NCBI RefSeq assembly: GCF_041410465.1
Contig: NZ_CP166961.1
Coordinates: 3,162,001-3,226,000 of the forward strand
Origin: Thalassotalea sp. 273M-4
GTDB lineage: Bacteria; Pseudomonadota; Gammaproteobacteria; Enterobacterales; Alteromonadaceae
DNA: 64,000 nt
Direction of reading: 5' to 3'
A program made the position numbers and the translations under genes. How positions within the stretch are numbered: the first letter of the stretch is position 1; each line of letters begins with the position of its first letter. Below are positions 16,503 to 26,328 of the stretch, piece after piece. Below the pieces are notes generated by a model. The model was not told the origin of the DNA, did not search any database, and saw nothing but the letters and a program-made list of their open reading frames with translations.

Positions 16503-17960
16503 ATGTACAAACAACCTGTTTTTGAATTTAATAATAAATTTTTCAATGAGTTACCTAATCATTATGAAAAGGTTAAGGCCACGCCTTTAACCCAAAGCAA
16601 GCTCATTACCTTTAGCTCACAAGCGGCTAAATTACTCAACTTACCCAAAGGTTTTCAACATACCGATGACTTTTTAAATGTTTTTAGTGGCCAAGTGATT
16701 CCCGCTCAAGGGCACCATATCGCCCAAGTATATTCTGGGCACCAATTTGGTCACTGGGCTGGTCAATTAGGTGATGGACGCAGTATTTTCATTGGCGAAG
16801 TTAATGGCTATGACATTCACTTAAAGGGAGCTGGACAAACGCCTTATTCTCGCATGGGCGATGGGCGGGCGGTATTACGTTCGACCATTCGCGAGTTTCT
16901 CGCCAGTGAGGCCATGGCCGCATTAGACATCCCGACAACACGCGCTTTATGTATTGTAGGTAGTGCGCAAGCCGTTTATCGTGAGCAAGTTGAAACAGGT
17001 GCCGTCATGACCCGTTTAGCCCAATCGCACATTCGTTTTGGTAACTTTGAACACTGGTTTTATTTGAATAAACAAGATGAACTCAATGCGTTAGCGGATT
17101 TTTGCATTCGCCACCATTACCCGGATTGTCAGAGTGCGAAACATCCAAAACTTGCGTTGTTAGAGCAGATTATAAACGCCACTGCGATAATGATTGCAAA
17201 ATGGCAAGCTGTTGGTTTTTGTCATGGCGTGATGAACACCGACAACATGTCTATTTTAGGGCATACACTTGATTATGGTCCCTTTGCTTTTATCGACGAT
17301 TATGAGCCTGAGTTTGTTTGTAATCACAGCGACCACACCGGTCGTTATGCTTTTGATCAGCAACCGGGTATTGGGTTATGGAACCTCAATGCGCTGGCTT
17401 ATACTTTTTCAGGCTGGTTAGAGAAAGAGCAGATCGAAACCGCATTAAGCCGCTACGAGCCGACCTTAGTTCGCACCTACCTTGCCTTGATGCAATCCAA
17501 ATTTGGTCTCGCTCAGCATAATTATGATGACCGACCGCTGTTGTCTGAATTTCTTCGTTTGTTAAGAAATGATAAAGTCGATTATACCCTTGCCTTTCGA
17601 TACTTGAATCAAATTCGCATTGACGATCACAACAATCATCACTGCCCACAATTTTTAGCTTTATTTTCAAACACTAATGATATATTTGAATGGCTAAAGC
17701 TATACCGCGGGCGTCTTCGTAAAGAGACCTTAACCGACCAGCAACGTTGGCAACAAATGAATCAAAGTAACCCCTTGTACGTATTAAGAAATTACCTTGC
17801 TCAACAAGCTATAGAGCACGCTGAAGCTGGCGATTACAGTGAACTTAATACCCTATTATCGGTTTTGGAAACACCGTATACTCAACGACCTGAAGATCAA
17901 CGATTTGCCGAACCGCCACCACAATGGGGCAAGCATATGGAAATTTCATGCAGCAGTTAA
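16503..17960 (+). CDS. selO: Protein adenylyltransferase SelO (YdiU/UPF0061)
   Basis: A 485-residue SelO pseudokinase, which transfers AMP from ATP to Ser/Thr/Tyr of target proteins and is linked to redox-stress responses. Typical blocks: YSGHQFGHWAGQLGDGR, KGAGQTPYSRMGDGRAVLRS, REFLASEAMAALDIPTTRAL, GFCHGVMNTDNMSILG and LDYGPFAFID. The protein ends in PPPQWGKHMEISCSS; the C-terminal CSS is the conserved tail (Sec replaces the Cys in eukaryotes), so it is full length and not frameshifted, even though another open frame begins before its stop. The gene is divergent from the cytochrome operon. Confidence 0.96.
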   Translation: MYKQPVFEFNNKFFNELPNHYEKVKATPLTQSKLITFSSQAAKLLNLPKGFQHTDDFLNVFSGQVIPAQGHHIAQVYSGHQFGHWAGQLGDGRSIFIGEVNGYDIHLKGAGQTPYSRMGDGRAVLRSTIREFLASEAMAALDIPTTRALCIVGSAQAVYREQVETGAVMTRLAQSHIRFGNFEHWFYLNKQDELNALADFCIRHHYPDCQSAKHPKLALLEQIINATAIMIAKWQAVGFCHGVMNTDNMSILGHTLDYGPFAFIDDYEPEFVCNHSDHTGRYAFDQQPGIGLWNLNALAYTFSGWLEKEQIETALSRYEPTLVRTYLALMQSKFGLAQHNYDDRPLLSEFLRLLRNDKVDYTLAFRYLNQIRIDDHNNHHCPQFLALFSNTNDIFEWLKLYRGRLRKETLTDQQRWQQMNQSNPLYVLRNYLAQQAIEHAEAGDYSELNTLLSVLETPYTQRPEDQRFAEPPPQWGKHMEISCSS

Positions 17961-18250
17961 TGTCAATAGAGCGCCAAGATAACGAGGTCATTGGTCTTAG
18001 GTTTTCAAGTTGGTGGCAACAAGAAGACATTGAGGCGTTATCACAACAGATATTTGCCAAATTACCAACGGCTAAAATATCAGAGCATGTGATAGGGGCG
18101 GACAGAGAATACTTTCGCTTTCGCTTTCAACAAGGGCACTTTATTTTACATTTTGAAAGCTATGCCAATGGCTGTTGGATAGAACCTGAAGATCAACTTT
18201 CGGTAAATATTTTTGAGCAGATAGAAACGCTTTTAAACAGTGTCGAATAA
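17948..18250 (+). CDS. Small protein overlapping the selO 3' end, DUF3630-like
   Basis: About 100 residues, starting MQQLMSIERQ. Possible starts are ATG 17948 (GGAA five bases before) or ATG 17960, which shares its A with the selO stop (TAATG). Either way it is translationally coupled to selO. The protein is soluble and acidic, with FSSWWQQEDIEALSQQIF, EYFRFRFQQGHFILHFESYANGCWIEPED and an amphipathic C-terminal helix. It recalls the small gammaproteobacterial DUF3630 family, but I hold that name loosely. Its function is unknown; coupling suggests coregulation with SelO. Confidence 0.7.
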   Translation: MQQLMSIERQDNEVIGLRFSSWWQQEDIEALSQQIFAKLPTAKISEHVIGADREYFRFRFQQGHFILHFESYANGCWIEPEDQLSVNIFEQIETLLNSVE

Positions 18251-18275
18251 AAAAGGCGCTGACGTAATCAGCGCC
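18249..18275 (-). terminator. Terminator for the GH81 gene
   Basis: Stem ggcgctga / tcagcgcc with loop cgtaa; on the minus strand it is followed by six T. It lies 25 bp after the glucanase stop codon and also separates the two convergent genes. Confidence 0.9.
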
Positions 18276-18299
18276 TAAATGCGTTAAAAGCTTATCGCA

Positions 18300-21200
18300 T
18301 TATTTTGATTCAACCGTAAAGCCGTTAGGGTTTGCGGTAACCGAGTGGCCATCGCTGAATTTCACCACCAGGTTATCATTGGTGTAATTGTAAATGACGT
18401 AGGTTTTTACCCCGTTTTTACTAAACACTACCGCAGCCGGGTGATCGGCGCTGACATCATAAGCTTTTACATGACCCAGTTGGTTCATGGTATGTAGCCA
18501 GTGATAGGTATGCGCTTTGGTTTCGCCCGCTTCTGGATTGTAATGCGCCATCGACTGATAATCTGCTAGAGCTGCTGGAGCATCATTTAATGCCCATAAG
18601 TTCCACCAAATATCACGCCAGTGATCTTCAACTAATCCAGATGGTTTGCCATTGCTTGAATCGGTCAGTCCCAAGGTGACGTAATCTTTCATGTACTCTT
18701 CATATAAGCCAACATGGAAAACTAATGAGTTAATCGGTAAACCTTGAATACCTAGAATGTGTGCAGGTGCGCCACTAAACCACGTTGAGAAAACCCCACC
18801 GTCGCCCCAAATAATGGAGGTGGTGATTTTGTCATAACCCGCAGGGAAATTACGCATCTCGGCATCATTAGTTTTATAACCATCAATGTCGTTCCAGTAT
18901 TGCCAATAAGTCGCCGTCGTTGAGGCGTGCATGTACATGCCTTTTTCAACCAATTCTTGGTCGCCTTTAATCATCCCATATAACACAATCGCACCGTAAG
19001 CGTTAGCCGCCTCTGAAGTTGACTCATTATTGTTGCCTCGGGCAAAGTTCAGTTTCCCGGATGCCCATGAGAAACCATTGGCTGGGTCAAAGTTACGTAA
19101 ATATGGAAACATCTCATCGTCTTTACTACCGGCATAATCACGAATTAATAAATCCACCATGGGACCAAACTGATCATCGCCACACCATAGGGGGTCAACA
19201 CGACAAATTTCAGCCGCAGCTCGAACAAAATAACCGTAATGAAAGTGATGATCATTGAGCATTTGGTGGCTCATAAACGATTCTTCTAGTCCAAGTAAAG
19301 TGTTCCAGGTATCGTCGTACACAAAGTACTTCACTTGGTCTAATTGCGCATCCGTTTCGGCGGTAAACCAATCTTCTAACTCGGCTTTTAACCAGTTGCG
19401 TAATTGCGTTGCTTGCGCGGTTAAGCCGACTTGATCGGCAATAGCAATAAGCTCTGCCACTTTACCGTAATTCTTACCTGCCCAATAGGTGTCGGTATGG
19501 GTATTCCAGTTGCCCTCACCTTGCGCAATGAAGTCATCAACTAACGCTGTTAAGCTTGCATTGTCAAAACTTTGATCAATGGTTGGTAAGCTTGGCAACA
19601 CACCAATGTAAGGAATTTGATAATCAAAACCTGATTGCTCCACATACTTGATGATGCCACGCGCAGAACGCGTTTGATACGCTGAGGTTACTTGCTGAGC
19701 GTGTTTCCAATGCAGAGGGTGCATACCCGTTACTGTGGTCACAGGTAAACCGTTTGTATCTAAGTATTGGTGGCTTACCGTCACTTCATTGTTATCACGA
19801 TTGACATCATAACCAATGTTCACTGTTGCCACCACATTACGTGCATGTCGCTCAAAAAATTGCACCATAGCGTCCGCTGGTGTCGCTTGCGTAGGTAAGT
19901 AGCTTAGGGTGAGCTCTTTAGCTGAATTAGCAATGATAATTTCATTGCCTTCGATGTTAGTAAATTGGGTTTCACCTTCACCGGTCAGTAAGTAATAATT
20001 GGTGCTTCCAGCGACACTGGTCCACACCCCAAGACTATTGTCTTGCTGGTAGAAAATGCCTTTTTCACCCCCATCTGGGCGTAATGTTTTTAATACAATA
20101 TCACCATCAAATGATTTGAAGTAAACATAAGGAGAACCATGAACAAAGGTCGCTTCCATTACTTCAGTATTGCCACTAAACCAGGCGACCGTCACACTGC
20201 CGTCGCTGTAGTCTTTTAACATTGCATCCATATTACTGTGGGCACTGTTGGCAATCGCTACGCCGTCAAAGACTTCTTCAAATGGATCTGGGATGCGGTA
20301 ACCAAACTCGTTACCTAACACAGATAGCCCCGATGGAATACCCATCAAGCGCACACCTCGCTCGGTGACACGTGCCATAAGAGGATCTGGGGTAATGTAA
20401 GATGCCGTATTGGCATCACCTACCCGCATTTCACCCATAAATGGAATAGAGCCCCACCATTTGTGCGTTGGTGTTGGTTTATCTTTCGCCGCGCCCGTTA
20501 ATTGTGGGGTGATAGGTGTTGGTGTGCCCGTTGGAATACCTGTATTGCTATCACAAGCAGCAATGCCGGGTTCGACAACACCGGCGTTGTAAATCCAGCT
20601 ACCATAATCATTTACACAGCGATAGCTTGCTGGGTTGATGGTGTCCGACACATTACCGGCACCATAGTGCATTAAGGTATAATTTACATTGACTGGCGGT
20701 CGAACAACCTCACCACCGCCTTCAACAAAGCCGGTAAAGCGCACGTTATCGAGTAAAAACTCGGTGTCGGTGTGATTTGTTGCCCAAATTACAATGCCAG
20801 TATTTACTTTGCGAATATCTAGGCCGCTAGCAATAAAGTCCGCCACAGGTAATGTTACGCTTTGCCAACCGTTGGCCCCTATTGAGCCAATTTGCTTTTC
20901 ACCTGATGTACATGGAAAATGGCAATCAAGTTTTACGGTGATGTTGCTATCACCAGAGACCACTTTGATGTCAAACTCTAAATCGCCTGAACGGTAATCA
21001 GTTAAATCCAAACCATCGGTGGCGGCAACAAAAAGCCCCGCCATATCTCCTGAAGCGGAGTGTTTAACCGATAATACTTGACCACGTATAGCATCATCTA
21101 CCACCTGCCAGCTGATGCTTTCACATGGTGTGCCACCGCTAAAGCCACAATCACTCCAGTCTAAGACAGAATCAAACGCTTTGATGCCTGCATCCCACTT

Positions 21201-21860
21201 TGCATCAACAAGACCTGCACTTAGTACCTGATAATCATCACCGGATGCCGGTGGCGGTATCACCTCGCTAGGAGCAGCTAATACGGTAACTGTGCGGGTA
21301 ATCGCAACCTGATTACCCGCCGCATCGGCGGCAGTGTAGGTTAATACATATTCACCAGCATCTCGACCAACAGTCCCCGTTATGGTAACTGACAAGTCAC
21401 CATTAATGTTATCGGTCGCGCTCGCGCCTGGGTCAACAAAGGTTTGATCGTGAGCGATTTCAATACTCGCCGCACCAGTTAACGTAATCACCGGCATGGT
21501 GGTATCAGCAACCGTCACTACCCGAGTTATGCTACTGGTGTTACCTGCCGCATCCGTTGCCGTATAGGTTAGGGTGTAATCACCTGGCGCAACGCCGACC
21601 GTACCGCTGACGCTTATTGTAACGTCACCATCGGTTTCATCGATAGCACTGGCTCCAGGGTCAAGAAAGTCATGCCCTTGTTCGTGCATTATTGCTGACC
21701 CGCCACTTAATTCAATAACAGGTGCTCGCGTATCGACAGCAGGTGTGGGAGGCTGTGGCGTCTCTTCTTTGCTGCTACTGCCACCACAGGCATTGAGCAA
21801 TGGGATAGTCACCGCAACCAAGCCACATGAGGCGATGGTTCTTAATTTAATTCGTTTCAC
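18300..21860 (-). CDS. GH81 endo-beta-1,3-glucanase (laminarinase) lipoprotein
   Basis: A 1186-residue surface or periplasmic lipoprotein (lipobox LLNAC, Cys25). After a Pro-rich linker come two DUF5011/HYR-like Ig domains of about 78 residues (both with DPGASA.D...GD and YT-L-TYTA-DAAGN), then a beta-sandwich carbohydrate-binding-like module (about 215-385) with WDSLDW/LLDNVRF features, then a GH81 domain from about residue 460 to the end. In the GH81 domain DHHFHYGYF gives Asp870, and NNNESTSEA gives Glu946 and Glu950. The 76- and 4-residue spacing equals that of the catalytic residues I recall for Bacillus halodurans GH81. It should cut beta-1,3-glucans such as laminarin from algae. No transporter or SusCD-like genes flank it, so it is not in an obvious polysaccharide locus. 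Confidence 0.92.
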   Translation of the reverse strand: MKRIKLRTIASCGLVAVTIPLLNACGGSSSKEETPQPPTPAVDTRAPVIELSGGSAIMHEQGHDFLDPGASAIDETDGDVTISVSGTVGVAPGDYTLTYTATDAAGNTSSITRVVTVADTTMPVITLTGAASIEIAHDQTFVDPGASATDNINGDLSVTITGTVGRDAGEYVLTYTAADAAGNQVAITRTVTVLAAPSEVIPPPASGDDYQVLSAGLVDAKWDAGIKAFDSVLDWSDCGFSGGTPCESISWQVVDDAIRGQVLSVKHSASGDMAGLFVAATDGLDLTDYRSGDLEFDIKVVSGDSNITVKLDCHFPCTSGEKQIGSIGANGWQSVTLPVADFIASGLDIRKVNTGIVIWATNHTDTEFLLDNVRFTGFVEGGGEVVRPPVNVNYTLMHYGAGNVSDTINPASYRCVNDYGSWIYNAGVVEPGIAACDSNTGIPTGTPTPITPQLTGAAKDKPTPTHKWWGSIPFMGEMRVGDANTASYITPDPLMARVTERGVRLMGIPSGLSVLGNEFGYRIPDPFEEVFDGVAIANSAHSNMDAMLKDYSDGSVTVAWFSGNTEVMEATFVHGSPYVYFKSFDGDIVLKTLRPDGGEKGIFYQQDNSLGVWTSVAGSTNYYLLTGEGETQFTNIEGNEIIIANSAKELTLSYLPTQATPADAMVQFFERHARNVVATVNIGYDVNRDNNEVTVSHQYLDTNGLPVTTVTGMHPLHWKHAQQVTSAYQTRSARGIIKYVEQSGFDYQIPYIGVLPSLPTIDQSFDNASLTALVDDFIAQGEGNWNTHTDTYWAGKNYGKVAELIAIADQVGLTAQATQLRNWLKAELEDWFTAETDAQLDQVKYFVYDDTWNTLLGLEESFMSHQMLNDHHFHYGYFVRAAAEICRVDPLWCGDDQFGPMVDLLIRDYAGSKDDEMFPYLRNFDPANGFSWASGKLNFARGNNNESTSEAANAYGAIVLYGMIKGDQELVEKGMYMHASTTATYWQYWNDIDGYKTNDAEMRNFPAGYDKITTSIIWGDGGVFSTWFSGAPAHILGIQGLPINSLVFHVGLYEEYMKDYVTLGLTDSSNGKPSGLVEDHWRDIWWNLWALNDAPAALADYQSMAHYNPEAGETKAHTYHWLHTMNQLGHVKAYDVSADHPAAVVFSKNGVKTYVIYNYTNDNLVVKFSDGHSVTANPNGFTVESK

Positions 21861-22158
21861 TAGCGTTCCCTATAAGGTTATTTTAATTATTTCGTGTTGT
21901 TGTAACTTTCATTTTTTGCTTCTTATCAAGTACCATGCCCCTAACTCAATTGATACTAAATTGCGCTCAATAGGTCCGCTGAAAAGTTGAACGGTTTTTA
22001 GTCTCAAGATACATTGAGCTAAAATCATCGATGCGCTATAAGCCATTATTCTCATTTAAAAGTTTTCAATGCCTTGCTTTTATATCGTTTTAGCATAAAG
22101 ATTAGTTAAATGGACACAAAATGTAATGACACATAGTGACTCAGATAAGGACGATCAG

Positions 22159-22878
22159 ATGAGCAACTTAACTCACCAACAGTATTCCCCGTTTACCACG
22201 CTCTTGTGGGTGCTATTTTTAGTCTTTGGCATTCAAATTATTTTTACCTTGCTATTTACCATTGGCTTAAGTGTTTATGGATTTAGTGCGCCGCACATTG
22301 AACAAGTAACGTTCAGCCCAGCGTTCATGGCGTCAATTGGAGTGTTATCGGCGCTATGCACTTTACCTTTTTTAAAAGTCGCCATGGGACCTTCGAATAA
22401 AGCATTTCCCTTGCAGTTTTTGGCGATAAAACCGATCAATAGCCGCACCTTAATGAAAGTATTGGCGGTTGGGGTTGTCTGTTATGGGCTGGAAAGTGCG
22501 CTCTATCATATATTCGCGCTAGACATGCCGGCTTTCATGTTGCAATTAAAGGCCCAGGTTAATACAGGTTTTGACTTATTCGCGACCATCTTGGCGGTAT
22601 GTATCATTGCCCCAATCGTAGAGGAGTTGATTTTTAGGGGACTCGCGTACGGACGTTTGGTTAACACACGCCTTGGGGTAACAGGGACCATTATTGTCAC
22701 CAGTTTGGTGTTCACCATGATTCATATTCAATACGATATTGCTACTTTAGCGATTTTATCTATTGCTGCCCTGCTCTTTGGTTATGTGCGCTATAAAACT
22801 CAAAACTTGGTTTACTGCATTATTTTGCATGCTTTTTTAAACCTTATATCCACCATTGAATTGTTTATGTTTTTTTAA
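22159..22878 (+). CDS. CPBP-family intramembrane metalloprotease
   Basis: A 239-residue membrane protein of the CPBP (Abi/Rce1-like) family with about six hydrophobic segments. The active-site motifs are present: EELIFRG with Glu155, Glu156 and Arg160, His189 in TMIHIQYD, and His224/Asn228 in ILHAFLN. I prefer ATG 22159 because AAGGA lies 7 bp before it; the ATG at 22126 would add eleven polar residues and has no ribosome binding site. CPBP proteins cleave within membranes, and some are linked to bacteriocin immunity or protein maturation. The substrate is unknown. It is convergent with the thioesterase gene. Confidence 0.88.
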   Translation: MSNLTHQQYSPFTTLLWVLFLVFGIQIIFTLLFTIGLSVYGFSAPHIEQVTFSPAFMASIGVLSALCTLPFLKVAMGPSNKAFPLQFLAIKPINSRTLMKVLAVGVVCYGLESALYHIFALDMPAFMLQLKAQVNTGFDLFATILAVCIIAPIVEELIFRGLAYGRLVNTRLGVTGTIIVTSLVFTMIHIQYDIATLAILSIAALLFGYVRYKTQNLVYCIILHAFLNLISTIELFMFF

Positions 22879-22926
22879 CCAAAGAGCAAAAGTAGCAAAC
22901 CATAAAAACTTGTTGTGCTCAGACGA

Positions 22927-23400
22927 TTAGGAAAATATTTGCATTTCTTCACTGATTTGCTTGCGCATTTCCATCAGTTTAATGGCGGTTTGATGTTGCT
23001 GTTTATCTTCTTCGGTAACCGGTATCCATTGTTCGATTCGAGCTTTTTGACCTTGCTCATCAACCGCTACCATAATCACAATACAGTTGGTGGTGGTAAT
23101 ACGCGCCGCCGATTTTGGGTCACCTGCACTTACTTCAATCGCGATATGCATCGATGAGTTACCGGTATAAATAACCTTGGCGTTGACTTCAACCAAGCTA
23201 CCGACGTGAATGGGAGCAATAAACCGAATCCCACCTGCGTAAGCGGTAACGCAATACTTACCACTCCAACCTGCGGCGCATGCGTAGGCGGCTAAATCAA
23301 TCCATTTCATTACCGCCCCACCATGAACTTTACCACCAAAATTAACGTCTTGTGGCTCGGCTAAAAATCTTAACGTGATCTCTCGTTGTCTGTTTAACAT
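22927..23400 (-). CDS. Acyl-CoA thioesterase, hot-dog fold
   Basis: A 157-residue single hot-dog domain protein of the YciA/BACH acyl-CoA hydrolase group. The diagnostic N-terminal block NFGGKVHGGAVMKWIDLAAYACA holds the conserved Asn20 and catalytic Asp35, followed by RFIAPIHVGSLVEVNAKV. It hydrolyses acyl-CoA to free acid and CoA in the cytoplasm. The chain-length preference is not predictable. The C-terminal helix is Gln/Glu/Lys-rich. It is a single gene without obvious operon partners. Confidence 0.9.
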   Translation of the reverse strand: MLNRQREITLRFLAEPQDVNFGGKVHGGAVMKWIDLAAYACAAGWSGKYCVTAYAGGIRFIAPIHVGSLVEVNAKVIYTGNSSMHIAIEVSAGDPKSAARITTTNCIVIMVAVDEQGQKARIEQWIPVTEEDKQQHQTAIKLMEMRKQISEEMQIFS

Positions 23401-23781
23401 TACCTTTCTCTTATTTGAACCTTTTCAAAGCGATGATTTAACGCGCACCAATCGGTCTTTAAACTGATGCGCTTATATTCTTTGCTGCTTTAATACATAT
23501 TGAGCACTAGAGTAATAGACTTACCATACTTTGTTTACCTATTACCATGAATTATCCCGTCGATTGCTCACTACCCTTAAAGTTCTTTGCTGGGCAATGG
23601 CTGATAAGGATTTAACCAGTTTGACGTTAAATAAAAAACAAGTTAGCAACATCCACGTAACCATTGCATTATTTTTTACGCCAATTGTGGTAGCATCAAA
23701 CTCATACTCTTCACAATGCTTGCATAGTAGTGCATCTGATAAGCTTTGAAGAAAAAATGACAACAATAAAAGGTTCCTAAA
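23401..23781. other. Intergenic region between divergent genes
   Basis: About 380 bp upstream of the S9 peptidase. Overlapping open frames of 72-82 codons occur on both strands, but neither has a ribosome binding site or a recognisable domain. I see no RNA gene or strong promoter. Confidence 0.4.
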
Positions 23782-26067
23782 ATGAAACAATTATTGCCTT
23801 TATTAGCGCTAAACGCCTTATTGTGTGGTAGCGCCTTTGCTAAGCAATTAACCGAACAAGACTATCAACGAGCAGAACAAACACTCGCCGTCAATACCAA
23901 TAAATTGGTTACCGGTACCTTAGATTACCCTCGTTGGACACAAGATAACCAATTATACTATCGCACCAATATTGAAGATGGTTATCGGTTTTATCGCGTA
24001 GATGCAAAATCTCAGCAGCAATCACTAGCCTTTGATCATGCCAAACTTGCAAGCGCTCTTGCCGATATTAGTAACTCTGAGGTTGCACAAAATAAGTTAC
24101 CACTACGCCAAGTTATGTTAGATAAACAAGGCAAACTGAAAGTTCGAATCAACAAAGACCGTTTTTTATGTGACTTAAGCGCCTATGTCTGTCAGCCAGA
24201 TAGCCACGAAGTCAATGCCGATGAGTTCGTATCTCCCGATGGCAGCAAGTCGGTTTTTATCAAAGATAATAACTTATGGCTGAAAAACTTAACCAACCAA
24301 GAACTTACTCAGCTAACCACAGATGGGGAAGAAAATTTTGGCTACGGCACCAACAATGCGGGTTGGATCAGAAGCAATAAGCCAGTATTAAAGTGGTCAC
24401 CAGATAGCAAAAAGCTCACCACCTTTAAGCACGATGGTCGCAACGTTGGAGACATGGCCGTTGTCTCTACATCTGTTGGTCACCCAGACATTGATGTTTG
24501 GAAATACCCATTACCTGGCGATGAACACATTTTTAAAATTCATCGAGTCGTAATTGATGTGGACAACGCGAAAGTGATCCCGCTTGATATGCCTGCTGAC
24601 GAGCATCGCTCGACCATCACTGACCATGTCGCCGATTGGGATGGCACCTTGTTCGATATTGACTGGTCTGAAGATAGTAGCCACTTTGCTTTTGTTTCAT
24701 CTTCTCGCGATCACAAACAAGCAACGCTTAAATTTGCCAACGCCAGCACCGGTAAAGTGAACACTGTTTTTACCGAAACAGAAGCCACATTTTTCGAGTC
24801 TGGGGTTAATGCCATCAGTTGGCGTTACCTTGATCAACGCAATGAAATATTATGGTTTTCACAACGCTCGGATTGGGGCCACTTCTACTTGATTGACGCC
24901 AAAACAGGTAAGGTCAAAAAACAACTGACGCAAGGCGATTGGACTGTTATTGAATTGCTCGATGTTAATCAAAACACGGGCAATATCACGTTTATCGGCG
25001 CTGGCCGTGAAGGTGGAGACCCTTATTTTCATTACCTGTATAAAGCAAATCTTGATGACGCTAAAATCACCTTATTAACACCTGAAAAAAAGCATCATCG
25101 AATCAGTTTGAGTAAAGATGGCAAGTACTTTTTGGATCGCGCATCCACCTACAACGAAGCCGAAATTAGCTCTGTTGGTCGCATCGAAGATAACCACAGC
25201 TTTATTGTGCAAACGATGGATATCAGCAAATTAACCAATACAGGTTGGCAACCACCAACACCATTTGTGGTTAAAGATAGAAATAACCAAGAAGACATTT
25301 ATGGATTAATGTACTTACCGTCAAACTTTGACCCTAGCAAAAAATATCCCGTCGTTAATTACTTATACCCTGGGCCACAAGTAGGCTCAATCCGAGGTCG
25401 TCACTTTAGAGCCGCTCGTGGTGATAACCAAGCCATCGCGGAACTGGGCTTTATAGTAATTGAAATTGATGCCTTGGGTACCCCTGGTCGTAGCAAGAGC
25501 TTCCATGAATTTTATTATGGTGACATGGGCGATAGTGGTATTCCAGATCAGGTTGCCACGATTAAACAATTGGCGAAAAAACACAACTACATTGATGCAA
25601 CCAAAGTTGGGATTTGGGGACACTCTGGTGGTGGCTTCGCTTCTACTCGAGCCTTATTAACTTACCCTGATTTTTACAGTGTGGCGGTCTCTCAAGCCGG
25701 TAACCATGACAATCGCAACTACGCCGATGAATGGGGCGAAAAATGGCATGGTTTATTAGAAACCAACGAAGACGGTAGCACCAATTACGACAGCCAAGCC
25801 AACCAACTTGACGTTGAAAACCTAAAAGGTAAATTATTAATTGCTCATGGCACCACTGATACCAATGTACCACCTTATAACACCTTGGTGGTTGTTGAAG
25901 CGCTAATCGCCGCCAATAAAGACTTTGATATGATCATGTTGCCAAATCGTGGTCATGGTTTTGCCCGCGAGCCGTTTATGATGCGCAAGCGTTGGGATTA
26001 TTTTGTTAAACACTTAATGGGCGCGACGCCACCGAAAGAATTTGTCTTTGAGACCTTGAAAAAATAA
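23782..26067 (+). CDS. Exported S9-family prolyl oligopeptidase-like peptidase (DPP4-like)
   Basis: A 761-residue secreted serine peptidase. Signal peptide to residue 20 (SAFA-K), an N-terminal beta-propeller (about 40-500, similar to DPP4_N), and a C-terminal alpha/beta hydrolase domain. The catalytic triad is readable: Ser615 in GHSGGG, Asp693 in HGTTDTNVPP and His725 in NRGHGF. Such enzymes remove X-Pro or other dipeptides from peptide N-termini in the periplasm or medium. AGGTTCCTAAAATG gives an AGG ribosome binding site. With the M14 and S8 enzymes in this window it suggests a peptide-eating lifestyle. Exact specificity is inferred only to family level. Confidence 0.93.
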   Translation: MKQLLPLLALNALLCGSAFAKQLTEQDYQRAEQTLAVNTNKLVTGTLDYPRWTQDNQLYYRTNIEDGYRFYRVDAKSQQQSLAFDHAKLASALADISNSEVAQNKLPLRQVMLDKQGKLKVRINKDRFLCDLSAYVCQPDSHEVNADEFVSPDGSKSVFIKDNNLWLKNLTNQELTQLTTDGEENFGYGTNNAGWIRSNKPVLKWSPDSKKLTTFKHDGRNVGDMAVVSTSVGHPDIDVWKYPLPGDEHIFKIHRVVIDVDNAKVIPLDMPADEHRSTITDHVADWDGTLFDIDWSEDSSHFAFVSSSRDHKQATLKFANASTGKVNTVFTETEATFFESGVNAISWRYLDQRNEILWFSQRSDWGHFYLIDAKTGKVKKQLTQGDWTVIELLDVNQNTGNITFIGAGREGGDPYFHYLYKANLDDAKITLLTPEKKHHRISLSKDGKYFLDRASTYNEAEISSVGRIEDNHSFIVQTMDISKLTNTGWQPPTPFVVKDRNNQEDIYGLMYLPSNFDPSKKYPVVNYLYPGPQVGSIRGRHFRAARGDNQAIAELGFIVIEIDALGTPGRSKSFHEFYYGDMGDSGIPDQVATIKQLAKKHNYIDATKVGIWGHSGGGFASTRALLTYPDFYSVAVSQAGNHDNRNYADEWGEKWHGLLETNEDGSTNYDSQANQLDVENLKGKLLIAHGTTDTNVPPYNTLVVVEALIAANKDFDMIMLPNRGHGFAREPFMMRKRWDYFVKHLMGATPPKEFVFETLKK

Positions 26068-26098
26068 TACAGCTCATAGCTGACTGTATTATATAAAT

Positions 26099-26126
26099 AA
26101 GGGCGCTATTGAGCGCCCTTTTGTTT
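26099..26126 (+). terminator. Terminator after the S9 peptidase
   Basis: Stem aagggcgc / gcgccctt with a six-base loop, followed by ttgttt. A second, weaker inverted repeat (taatacag / ctgtatta, about 26065-26091) overlaps the stop codon. Confidence 0.85.
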
Positions 26127-26328
26127 ACCTAACGTTTGCCAAATACCAATCCCACTAAGTTTTTGCTCAGTAAGCGTGAATATACAGTTTATTCGATAAA
26201 GCATTAATGAGTATTTCCCCGCATTTACAGACAAATTTGATAACCATCAAACAGCGTGCAACTTTCAATTAACAACTCGAAAACAATACGCTAATATCGA
26301 CCAAACAATAATAATAAGAGACTTAAAG

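Noticed and set aside
16503..18250. Possible frameshift in selO
   Set aside because: The first frame already ends with the conserved CSS tail, and the second frame encodes an unrelated domain, so they are two genes.
23531..23790. Overlapping 72- and 82-codon frames before the S9 peptidase
   Set aside because: They overlap each other on opposite strands, with no supporting start signals.
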